A stretch of 64,000 nt of DNA from Zoogloea sp. (GTDB lineage Bacteria; Pseudomonadota; Gammaproteobacteria; Burkholderiales; Rhodocyclaceae), in NCBI RefSeq assembly GCF_023150065.1, contig NZ_JAKLLN010000010.1, positions 91,613 to 155,612 of the forward strand, given 5' to 3'. Below the pieces are notes generated by a model, which saw only the letters and a program-made list of their open reading frames with translations, had not been told where the DNA came from and ran no database searches. The translations under genes were made by a program, and so were the position numbers. Positions 1-12,000 of this stretch are shown in pieces; positions within the stretch are counted from its first letter, which is position 1; each line of letters opens with the position of its first letter.

Positions 1-3000
1 CGGGCACGACCCTGCTGGGCGGCAACGTGACGGCCAACCCGAATCTGGCGGGTGGCGCTGGGGCCAGCGTGATCGTCAATGAGGTGGTGGCCCCCGGGGT
101 CGCATCCCGTCTGGCCGGGTCGATCGAGGTGTTTGGCGCCCCGGCGGCGGTCATCGTGGCCAATCCCAATGGTGTCACCTGTGCCGGCTGCGGCACGGTG
201 AATAGCCCGCGCTTCGTGCTGTCCACCGGCACGCCGGTGTGGCTGGACGCGCTGGGCTCACCGGCTGGCTTCGCGGGTGCCACGGGGGTGGGCTTCGAGG
301 TGCAGGGCGGGCAGGTGCGTGTCAATGGACACGGCCTGGAAGGGACGGTCGGCAAGGTCGAGCTGGTGGGCGCCTCCATCCAGCTGGATGGACCGGTACG
401 GGCCCACTACCTCAATCCCGAGCTCGCCGGCATCACCGTGCTGGCGGGGGCCGGACGGGTGGCCGAGAGGGCAGGGCAGCTCGAGAACCTCAGCCCCGGG
501 CAGCCGGCCTCCGTTCCTCCCGGCAGCTTCGCCATTGATGGCACGGCCTTTGGGGCCATGAGCAGCAGCCAGATCCGTGTCGTGTCCACCGACCAGGGTG
601 TCGGCGTGCGCCTGGCCGGGCCCCTGCTGGCCGACAGCCTGGGGCTGGTGGTCCGCAGCGCGGGCGATCTCAGTGTTGGCGAACTGGTGGCGCGCCAGTC
701 CATCAGTCTGGATGCGGCGGGCAACCTGAACATGCTGGGGGCGACGGCGAGCGGCGGCGATCTTTCCGCTCATGCCGGGGGGCGTGTGCGTGTCACTGCG
801 GCCAGCTCGGCGACCGGCGCGGCCAGCCTGTCGGCCGCAGATACGGTGGAGCTTCTTGCCCCGCTGACGGCGGGGGGCCGTGCCAGCGTCAGCGCAGATC
901 AGGTGCGTTTGGCGGCAGGGGTGACGGCCAACGAAACGGAGATCGACGCTCGCTCGCTGGTGCTGGGTGACGGTGGGCGCGATGTCCAGATCCGCGGAGA
1001 CCTGAACCTGGCCGTGACCGGTGATCTGGTGACGCCCGGGGCGGTGACGGTCAGCGGTAATACCCGCCTTTCGGCAAGTGCCTCGGTGGGGCTGGGCGGG
1101 GATGTGACGGTGGGGGGCAACCTGCTGGTGGATGCGGCCGCGGATATCCGTGCCGGAGGCCACCTGAGTGCGGGCGGCCTGGTGCGCCTCCGCGCCGGGC
1201 AGGGGGTGGACATTATTGGTGGTGTATCGGCGGGTGCCCTCGATCTGGTGGCCGGCCGGGCCGTCTTCGGTGGCGACCTGATGGTGGCCGGTGATGGAAG
1301 CATCGTGGCCGCCAGCCTGGTGCTGCCGTCCCGGGTCGAGGCCGGCGGGAGCCTGCGCATCGACACCAACGGCGACCTCATCAATACCGGACGCCTGGTG
1401 GCCAGCGGTGACCTGAACCTGGGTGCCGGCGGGCGTGTCGCCCTTGCCGAAAGCGGTGCTGGCGGCCGGGCCGATCTGATCGCCCGGGGTGGCAGCCTGA
1501 GCATCGGCTCCCCCTTCGTGGCCGGGCGCAACGTGAGCCTTGCCGGGCGGGACGGGGTGCTGGCGAATGCGGTCCAGTCGGGGGGCGATCTGGGCATCGC
1601 CAGCAGTGCGGGCACCGTGGCAACGGGGGCGCTGGTGGCGCCCGGAGCGGTGGCCGTCAATGCCGCCCTCGGGCTGAATGTCGGTGGCCCGGTGGCTGGC
1701 GGTGCGGATGTCAGCCTGGTGTCGGGCGCAGCCCTGCAACTTGCGGGCAATGTCTCTGCCGGCGCCGGGCTGAGCCTGGTCGGGAGCTCGATTCGCGCCC
1801 GGGAGGTGCTGGCGGGGGGCCAGTTGCTGATCGACGCTGGACAGCTTGAGGCTGAGACCCTGGGGGCGGGCGGTGCGCTCGGTTTGCGTGCGCTCACGGG
1901 GGTGAGCGTGAGTGGCGCTGTCGTTGCCAATGGGCCCGTCAGCGTCGTGGTGAGTGATGGTGCCCTGGCGGTCGGCGGGCCGCTGCTCTCCAACGGAGCG
2001 CTGGCAGTCACGGCACGAAGCGACATCGGTGTGCTGGGCGGAGTGAGTAGTGGTGCCGCGGTCAGCCTGGTCAGCCAGCAGGGGCGCATCGCCGTGCAGG
2101 GCGGGGCTGGCTCGGTGGGCGGCATCACGCTGGATGCGCTCCGGCAGATCGATGTCGGTGGAGACATGGCGGCCGGCGGCCCAATCCTGCTGCGCAGCGG
2201 GACGGCGGGTATCGACGTGGCCGGGAACCTCGCCAGCGCTGCCAGCCTCTCTGCCGACGCGCCGGGGGACATCCGTTTCGCCGGTGATACCCGGGTGGGC
2301 GCGGAACTGGCCGTGGCGAGCACGGCGGGGGCCCTGGCCTTTGCGCGTGCGCTTGAGGTGGGGGGAGCCGCGCGGCTGGCGGCCGCCCGTGGCATCGATT
2401 TCGGTGGCGACAGCCGCTTCTTTGGTGCCCTGAGCGTGGCTGGCGGGGGCGGGCCCATCATCAACCGCGGCCATCTCTATGCCAGCACCGATTTCATTGT
2501 CGACACGCTGGGCGATTTCATCAGCGAAGGCCGGATCGACAGCCTGGCCGCGGTTTCCATCCGCGGTGCGCGGCTGAGCTTCAACACGCAGCAGGCCGGC
2601 GGTGTCTTCGCCAATGGCGGCATCAGCCTGGTGGCGCGGGATGGTGGCTGGCTGGGGCGCTCGGGCACGCTCGCCAGCAGCGCCGCCATCGCACTTGAAG
2701 GGCCGCGTTTCGAGACGGCCGGTGAGGTGCTTTCTTCCGGCGGCGCGCTCTCCTTCACCGGCAACACCCTGGTCAATGCCGGCCTGGCTGCGGCACAGGC
2801 CGTGGTGGTCAATGGGCGGCTGGAGAACGAGACCGGTGGCCAGGTGTCGGCAGCGTCGGTCGAGGTTCGCGGCACGACGCTCAACCGGGGCGAGATCGGT
2901 GGCGCTACGGTGATCCTGGCGGAGGCTGTCCGTAACGCCGGGACGATCGCCGGGGATCGCGTGCTTGTGGGAGGTGATCTGCTCAACGAGGGCAGCCTTG

Positions 3001-6000
3001 GCGGGGGCGACTTCAGCTTCACGGGCCGTAATCTCGACAATGCCGGGTTGCTGGCGGCCAGGGCCGTGGGCGTCACCGCGGTGAACATGGACAACCGCGG
3101 GCAGGTCCAGGGGGGCCGTGTCGACCTGCAGCTTGCCGGGGCCCTGGGTAACAGCGGGATTATCGAGTCCATCGGTACGACGACCGTGGCGGCGGATGCG
3201 CTGCACAACAGCGGCACCGTGCACGCCGGCGGTAGCGGAAGCATCCGGGTGGCGCAGGGCGTGGTGAACGACGGCGGGCGCCTCTCGGCGGCGGAGGGCC
3301 TGGACATTGTTGCTGGCGCCTCCCTCAGCAACCGCGCGGGGCGCATCCTGGCCGGGGGCGATCTGGCGCTGCAGCTCGGCGGAGAGTTGAGCGGTGCCGG
3401 CCTGGTTGCCGCCAATCGCGATCTGCAGGTGAAGGCGGGCCGAGGGCTTGAGCTGGCCGAAGGTGGGGCCGGGCGTGACGCGGCACTCTCGGCCGAGGGG
3501 GGCGAGCTGCGCATCGGCAGCTCTTTTGCGGCTGGGGGCAATCTGTCCGTGGCTGGGCGTGATGGCGTGGTGACCGAGGCCCTGTCGGCGGCGGGTGCGC
3601 TGCGGGTGAGCAGTACCCGGGGCGATGTGGCCACCGGAAGCCTGATGGCGGTTGGCCCGGTGAGTCTCGCTGCAGCGGGGGCGGGCCAGGTGTTTGGCGC
3701 GGTGGTGAGTGACGGCGCCGTGACCCTGGGCGCGGGGGGCGTGCTGGGCGTGGACGGGGTGCTGGCCTCCGGAGGCAACGCCACCCTTTCCGCGGGGGGC
3801 GTGCGGGTGGCTGGCCCGGTCCAGGTGCTGGGGGCATTGGCGGTGGATGCCGGGACCGCCGGGCTGATCCTCGGCGGCGAGGCCAGGGCGGATGCCGGTG
3901 TGTTGCTCAAGGGCCAGCAGGTTTCGGCCAACGGTGTGCTGACCGGTGGTCGCCTGGCAATCCAGGCCGGGGCGGGAGGCTTCGACAACCGCGGCAGCCT
4001 GGTGGGCAATTCAGGTGTCGATGTGAGCACCCTGGGCGCCCTGGTGCAGCAGGGCGTGGTGGCGAGCCAGGGGGATGTGTCCTTGACCGCCTTGCTGGGC
4101 TTGAGCCTGTTGAGCGAGGTCGGGGCGGGCGGCAGTCTGACCCTGGATACTGCCGGCCAGATCGTCGGGGCTGGGGCCTGGAGATCGGCCGGTGCCTTGA
4201 ACGTCCGGGCCGGACAGTCCATCGACCAATCCCGCGATGTGCTCGCCGGCGGGGCCGCGAGCCTGAACGCGGAGGGCGCTTCCCTGAGGCTTCGCGACCG
4301 GGTGGTGGCCAACGGCGCCTTGAGCCTCAAGGCCGGGGGCGAGATCGAGGCCGGGGCGCTGGGCGGCGGGCTGGAGAAGGGCGAGACCGTCTCGGTCGAG
4401 GCCGGAGGCAATGTCGGGTTCGCCGAGGTGCAGGCTGGCGGCAACTACCTTGCCCGGGCGGGGGGCGATTACCGGGTGAATGGCGCCAGCGTGGTGGTCG
4501 GAAACCTGGATCTGGGTGCGGCCCGGGATGTGGTCCACAGCGGCGCAGTGAGCATCGGTGGCAATGCCCTGGTGCAGGCCGGTGGTCGCCTTGCCCAGGG
4601 CGAAACGCGCATCCTGGGCAAGGGCGTGCTGGCCAGTGCCGGTGCGCAGGACTACGCCGGCAGCCTGTCTGCGGGTGATTCCCTGGATCTGCGGGCGGGC
4701 GCCGGGGTGGCCGTGGCCGGCGCGCTGCTTACGCCTGGGGCGCTGTCCTTGGAGGGCGGTGCGGGTGGGGTGAGTGTGGCCGGTGAGTTGAGCGCTGGTG
4801 CTCGTCTGCAGGTGGCGGCAGACAGGGCCGTGAGCGTGGGCGGCGAGCTTCTGGCGCTGGGGGCTGCTCAGGTGCGCAGCCGGCAGGACGGTATCCATCT
4901 GAAGGGCCCCGTCACGGCGCTGGAAGCTCTGGGCCTTGATGCCCAGGGGGATGTCAGGCTGGGGGGAGACCTGACGGCAGTGGGGGCGCTCGATATGCGT
5001 TCAGCCATGGGCTCGGTGGTCTTCGAGCGGGGGCTGGGGGTGGCGGGGCCGGCCAGCTTTTCGGTGGGGCAGGATCTGGTTTTCCTGGGCGATGCCCTGT
5101 TTTACGGGCCCCTGTCGGCGACCCGGGTGGGGCGAACCCTGGACAGCCGCACGCGCCTGCAGGTGGGGAGCGATCTGCTCCTCGACATCACCGGCGACTT
5201 CGTCAGCGAGGGCCTGGTGCAGAGCGCCGGCGGGGTACGTATCGTTGCCCGCAACATCCGCGCCAACCTGCTTCGTGCGGGCGGCATCGTCGCCAACGGT
5301 GACATCGAACTGGTGGCCCGCGACCAGGGGCAGCTGGGTGCCCCAGGAGGCGTGAGCAGCAGTGGCGGGGCGATCCTGTTGGCGGCCAATCGCTTCAGCA
5401 ATGCCGGGGATGTGGTTTCCGGCGGGGTGGGCTTTGCCTTCTCGGGGGGCAGCCTGAGCAATGCAGGGCGTATTGCGGCGGACGCTGTGCGCGTGGCGGG
5501 TGCGCTAGACAACCAGGGCGCAGTCTACGGCGAGACGGTCAGCGTCAGCGGCCATACCGGCAATCTGGGCACCATCGCCGGCGGCGTGCTCTCGTTCAAC
5601 GGCGGGCTGGGCAACGGTGGCGTGATCGCCGGGCGCAGCGTGAGCGCATCCGCTGCCGTCAGCAACAGTGGCGAGATCAGCGGCGACAACATCAGCCTGT
5701 CGGGTGGCGCGGTGGCCAACAGCGGGTTGGTGTCGGCAAGCCGGGTGAGCATCCAGGCGGCCGAACTGGCCAACCAGGGCACCCTCAGCGCCGGGTCACT
5801 CGATGTCCGGACCCTCGGTGCCTTCGTCAACGGCGGCAGCGTGCAGGTGGGGGGCAATGCTGACATCGTTGCCGACGGCGGCTTCGTCAATCAGCTGGTC
5901 GAGGCCTCCCGCTGTGTTACTGCAGCGGTGTGCAATCCCCGCCCGGGCCTGCCGCCACCTCCGCCGCCCGACCCCGAAAAGGACTTCCGCTTCGTGCAAA

Positions 6001-9000
6001 GCCCTGCGGTAATGGCCGTGGGTGGGCAGCTCAGGCTGTCCGGCGGCAAGGTCGAGAACCGGGGCATCATCCAGGCCAACGGCATCGACATGGCCCTTGG
6101 GGCTGCAGCTCTCGTCAATGTGCGCAGCGAGAATGACGTCCTCACCGATACCAATTTCGGTACCGAGGCACCGACGACCAATACCGGCCTGATCCTGGCG
6201 GCTGAAGACATCAGCATCGCTGCCGGATCCCTGCTCAACCAAGGCGGTCGGATCGCTGCAGGGGGCGGGCTGGATGCCCGGGTCAGCGGCACGCTGGGTT
6301 CGGTGGCGGGGGCGCGCGCAGGCCTGTCACCCCTGCTGAGCGGGCGCTATGTCACCCTCTCCGGGTCTGAGCTGCTTACCGACGGGCTGGTGCATGCCAC
6401 CCAGGATCTGAGCCTCCTTGCTCCTGCAGGCAGCCTGATCAATCGCGGCACCCTGCTGGCTGACAACAGCCTCTCCGTCGTCACCGGTACGACCGTGACC
6501 AACGCCGACAAGGCGGCCCTGTTGGGCACGCGCTCGGTCAGCCTCAAGAGCGCCCACGGCATCTTCAACGCCGGCCTGATCTACGGTAATGGCGAGGCCG
6601 CCGAGCGGGTGGCCATCGATGCCGGTGACGGCAGCTTCACCAATGTCGGTACTGGCACCGTACTGGCCGGCGCCTCCCTGGACATCAAGGCTGCGGCATA
6701 CGCCAATGGCGGCACGGTGGCGTCCCGTGGCGATGCCCGGCTGGATGCGCCGTCCTTCGTCTTCCGGCCGGCAAGCAGCGGCCTGCTGGCCTTTGGCACC
6801 CTGAGCCTGGACGTGGCCGGAGTTGTGGTGGATGTGGGTGAAACCTGGGTCAGCCCGGCCATGAACACCCTCTGGCGCGGCGTTCTCTCGAACACGGGGC
6901 GCGTGCTGCTGGGGGGCAATGCGGCGGGCAGTGTCGACAACCTCGCCACCGGAGGCCGCACCCTGACCGGCGAGCCGGACCTGCAGGGGGGGGCTTACCT
7001 TCTGCTTGGTCTGCCGACCCTGAATGGTGCCTACGTGGATAGCCATACCGATGTGGCTACGCGTGCGCAGTTCGTGGTCAATGGGCTGTTCCAGGGGAGC
7101 CTGCGCAATGTGGCCTCCGATGCCAAGGTGGCCGGCAGCTATGCCTACAGTGCGGGAAGCGTTGCCCAGACCGTTCGCTGGACCAATGCCCTGGGGGAGA
7201 CCGAGGAAACCTCCGCGCTCAGCCTCGCCCGTCTCGATGCCACCGGAGGCGCCACCCTCATCACGCTGGACAGCCCTGACGCCGGCACCATCGTCGCCGG
7301 CAATCTCGGCATCACGGGGGTCAATCTCAACCTGGGCTCGGGTGTCGACCCTACTGCGGCCCAGCAGGCCCTGGTTGCGTCCCGCCTCAACCGGGTGACG
7401 GCAGGCAGCCAGACGGGTGTCCACGCTGCGGTTTCCGGGCCTGCGGGGATCGTCGGTACGGGGGGCGCACTGCAGCCCGCTGCAGTCCTCGGCGCCGACC
7501 CGACTGCAGGGCTTGCGGCGGCACCTGCCAGTGCAGGGCAGACCCTGTTCCCAGGTGTCACGGCCACCCCTGTGCAGGGCCGTGGTGTGGTGGAGGTGAG
7601 CGGAAGCCCTGTTGCTGGCGCAACCGCGGGAGGCGTCAGTCCGGTGGCCCCGGATCTGGCCGATCCTGGCCAGCCAGCCTCCGGAAATGGCACCCGCGTC
7701 GTTCCCCAGGCGGTGATTGATCCCGCGGCAATGCCTGTTGCAGGCGGTGGAGCGGACCCCTCGATCAAGACCCCCACGGTGCCGGCAACGCCCGGCGGAA
7801 GCCTGCCTGTCGATGAGGCCGCCCGGTATGGTCTGGCCTTTCCCGACTGGGGCAGCTTCACAGCAGCTCCCGGCGCTCTCCGCGCCGATAACGTGGATCT
7901 CCTGCTGTCCGGGCGTTTCACCAACCGGGGCGTGTTCGAGGTCGCCGATCAGTTGCTGATCCAGGCTGAAGGCGGCATCGACAACTTTGGCGCGTCCATC
8001 CGCGCTGGAGGGGCCCTGGGCCTGTTCGGGGCCAGCCTGGACAACCGCAACGGCTCCATCCAGGCCGGCAGCCTCACGCTCGCACTGGGCGGGTCGCTGG
8101 ACAACACCCGGGGCCGCATCCTCATAGACAAGGACGCCACCCTCGCCGTGGGCGGCGATCTCATCAATGATTCCGGCCGTATCGAAGCCGGCAGCCTGGC
8201 CCTGGATGTGGCCGGAAACCTCTACAACCGCACGCTTTACGCCGTCGACCTCAAGGACACGACCACCACCCGTCGGACCGAGTTCGACAGTGTCTTCGGC
8301 ACCACCGTCACCACCCGCAGCGACAGCACGGTGATCCAGAGCGCCGACCTGCGGGCCGGCATCGTCGCCCGCACGGGTGACCTGAGTCTCAACGTCGGGA
8401 AGGACCTGGTCGTCACCGGCGCCGATCTGAAGGCTGCCGGCGCGCTCACCGGTCGGGTGGGCGGCAACATCGACATCCAGGCCTTGTCCGTGGAGAACAG
8501 CCGGAAGCGCGTCGACACGATCAGCAACGAGCGTAGCTATACCCTCAACAACGGCGAAACCGAGACCACCGGCCTCACCGCCAGCGGTCGCACGGTCACC
8601 ACCCGGATCGACAGCGAGATCCGCCATCAGGCCTCCGTACTGGAAGCCGGTGGCAAGCTCGACCTTGAAAGCGGCGGCAGTACGGCCATCGTCGGCGCCC
8701 GGGTCAAATCCGGTGCAGAGACGCGAATCGTCGTCGGAGGGCATCTGGCTGTCGGCGCTGTCGTTGACAGCAGCCATGTCGAACAGCGTGTCACTACCCA
8801 GGTGGAAGGGGCGGCCTTTCTTCCCGGTCTGCCCACGGCAGGCGGGGAGCGCCTGGAGCTGAAGCATGCCGACACCGCGATTGGCGGGCAGATGGACTCC
8901 GGTGGTGCCACGACACTCCAGGCGGGTGGCAGCCTCATCCTGAGTGGTCAGCGCATCAGCAGCGGCGGAGATACGCGCCTCTCGGGCAGTAGTGTTGTCC

Positions 9001-12000
9001 TTGACGGGCTGAGCCTTGAGACCCGAAGTGAATCGCGCAACGCCGGCTCTACAGTGGTCTCCCTGGATGCCCAGACCCGCCATGCGGGCAGCGCCATTCA
9101 GAGTGCCGGCAGTCTGGATGTCACCGCGACTGGTGTTCCCGAAGATGCGGCCAGCACGACGGGCAGCATCCGTGGCCGCGGCGTCCAGCTCGAGGCCCGC
9201 GCCACACTCACCCTGGCCGCGGCAGGCGACATCGCCCTCGAAGCCGGCCGTAACACCGACGATTTCGTATCACGCAACCACTCCGGTACCGCCATCGTCG
9301 AGCGCAGCCGGGACGAAAGCGCCCGCAATGGGCTCAGCGGCGAAGCCATCTCCGTGGCTGGCCGCAACATCACCCTGGAGGCCGCCAGCCTGAGCTCGCC
9401 GGGCAAGGTGAATATCGTGGCCCGGGATGCCCTGAGCCTTGCGGCAGCCACCGATTCCGCCTCGGACCACACCCTCAGCGTCAAGAAAACCGGCAGCTGG
9501 CTGAGCAAGAAGACCACCACCACCGAGCACGCCGAGCAAAGCCTGCGCGCCGCCACCACCCGGATCGACGCCGGGGAGATCCTGCTCCAGTCCGGCGGCG
9601 ATCTTGATCTCTACGGCACCCGCCTCGACGCCAGCGGCCAGGTTCGTCTTGCCGCCGGCGGGGAGCTCCACGCCTACGCCGTGCAGGACGTGCACAGCGT
9701 CATGGACCGCCAGAAGGTTGTCCGTGCGCCGGGGATCGGTGCCCTGCTGCTCGGCGAGGACCCGACCTTCCGGCGCCGAAAGACCGAAACCCGCGACAGC
9801 CGCACCAGCGAAGAAGCCCAGGTCACCCAACTGCAGAGTGTGGGTGAGCTCACCACCCAGAGTGGCGGCGACACCCTGCTGCAGGCAAGCCGCATCGAAG
9901 CCGCCCGAACCACCATCGCGGTTGGCGTTGGTGACAAGGCTGAGGCCGACGCCACCCTGATCCTCGAAGGCGCGAAGAACCGGCTCGACACCAGCCACAC
10001 CGTCAGCAAGAAATCCTTCGCCTGGCAAAACCAGTCCGGCCAGGGAGAAGGTAGCGAGACCCTGCAGGTCGTCAATATCCAGGGCCCGGTCTCCATTCAT
10101 GCCCGGAGGATCGTCGCCCAGTTGCCCGAAGGCGACTTCAAGACCCAACTGGAGAAGCAGGCTGCACAGCCCGGCCAGGCCTGGATGCTGCAACTGGCCG
10201 ACCGCCCCGACGTGGACTGGAAGGCCGTTGCCCTGGCCCACGACAAGTGGGACTACCAGCAGGAAGGGCTGACGGCGGAAGCGGCGCTGATGATTGCCAT
10301 TGCGGTCAGCATCGTCACTGCTGGTTCCGGTGCCGCACTGGCCAGCTTTGCTACAGGCACTACCGTTGCTACCAGTGCCACCTCCGCCATCATCCTGCAG
10401 GCCGGTATCGTCGCCCTCACCACTCAGGCCACGGTCACCCTGATCAACAACAAAGGCAACCTGGGCAAGACGCTCAGTGATCTAGGGCGCGACGAAACCA
10501 TCCGGAACGTTGCCACTGCGATGCTCACTGCCGGCGCCCTGAACGCCCTGGCCGGCAGCATCAGTGTCCCCAATGCCGACGGCAATCTCGTCACCCTGGC
10601 GGAGATCAGCGGCAAATCCGATCTGGTTGCCCAGATCGGCAAGAACGTCATCAACAACACCGCCAGTGCTGTCATCGATACCGCCATCAACGGCGGCGAT
10701 CTGGGCGACAAACTTGGCCGAGCTATTACTACCGGCGTCATCGATGCCGCCGGCGCCAGCGCCGCCAACAGCGTGGGTGACCTGACTGGCTTCAGCAACC
10801 GCATGGGCCACCTCGTCGTTGGCTGCGCCATGGGCGCCGCCAAAGGCGGCGACTGCGGCTCCGGTGCCATCGGCGGGCTGGCCGGCGAACTGGCGGCCGA
10901 ATGGTACGGCGGCGACCGCGAACCGGTCAGCGCCACTCAGGCGAGCAAGACAGTGGACGTTGCTCGGTTGTTTGGTGCACTAGCCGTTACGTTGGTGGGT
11001 GGCGATGCACAGGTTGGCGCGACTGCAGCGGGGAATGCGGCGCAGAACAACTTCCTGAATCACTTCCAGGTCAAGCAACTCAACGAGCAGCTCGCTCAGT
11101 GCAAAGGACAGGCAGGTTGCATCAATCAGGCAATTTCGGAGGCCCGAGAACTCGACAAGCGACAGCACGACCTGATTGCTCAGACCGAAACAGCCCAGGG
11201 AAGCCGGGCTCTGGTCGAAGGCATTCAGAAGCCCGGGGCAACGATTGAAACCAGCCTATGCGCGGGGGTCTCTGCCTGCGTCAAGTATGCCGAAGAGCTT
11301 CCTCTGATCAACATGAGGGGCTATATCTATGGGGTCCAGGATCGTGTCGGCGAGCTTGCGCAGATCAAGAGAATTCGCGCCTTCGAGACCCAGATCCGGC
11401 AAGCAGATCCGGCACTGAGTGACGAAGAAGTGACGCGCCAGGCTGCAGTACGGGCAGGGGTCTATGATGCGGGGCGGCTGGGGCAGTTGTTGGGGGCTGC
11501 CGGGAAAGCAATACTTGAGGACGGTGTCCAAAGTATAAGACCTTCGGGTAACAAGCCCGCTCTTGGGGGGGCTGGGGAGAATGTCAGCGTCGTAGGGGGG
11601 GCGGCGGAGCGGGGTGGGGAAAATAGTGTAAAGGGAGTGTCTGGCGCAGGAACTATCCCGTCCTATGAAGAGCTTCAGAATCTTGCGGCGAACACGTTAG
11701 ACTTTAGTACGAAGCCTAACGGCGCAGTGTTTTGGTCTGGCGCGAACAATATGATGGTCGCGCAGTGGTGGGCAAGCCTGACCGGAAAAACAACCCTTGA
11801 GCAAACTGTCGGTGGACGGTACCTCCATAGTTTGAATCTGTTCGACAACTTGCCAGGTGCCCAGGCTGCCCAAATCTGGGACACGGCTTCTGTACGGTTC
11901 GCAAACGGCGCCAGCGGCAATGTCAATACGTTCGCGAAAGGGGCTACGCAATTTGGCCCCTATGGAGAGCGCACTTGGTGGCGCCTGGAACAGCCCGCAT

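Noticed and set aside
258..3224. A 988-codon minus-strand frame opposite cdiA
   Set aside because: It is antisense to clear haemagglutinin repeats; its His/Arg/Gln-rich composition has no domain features.
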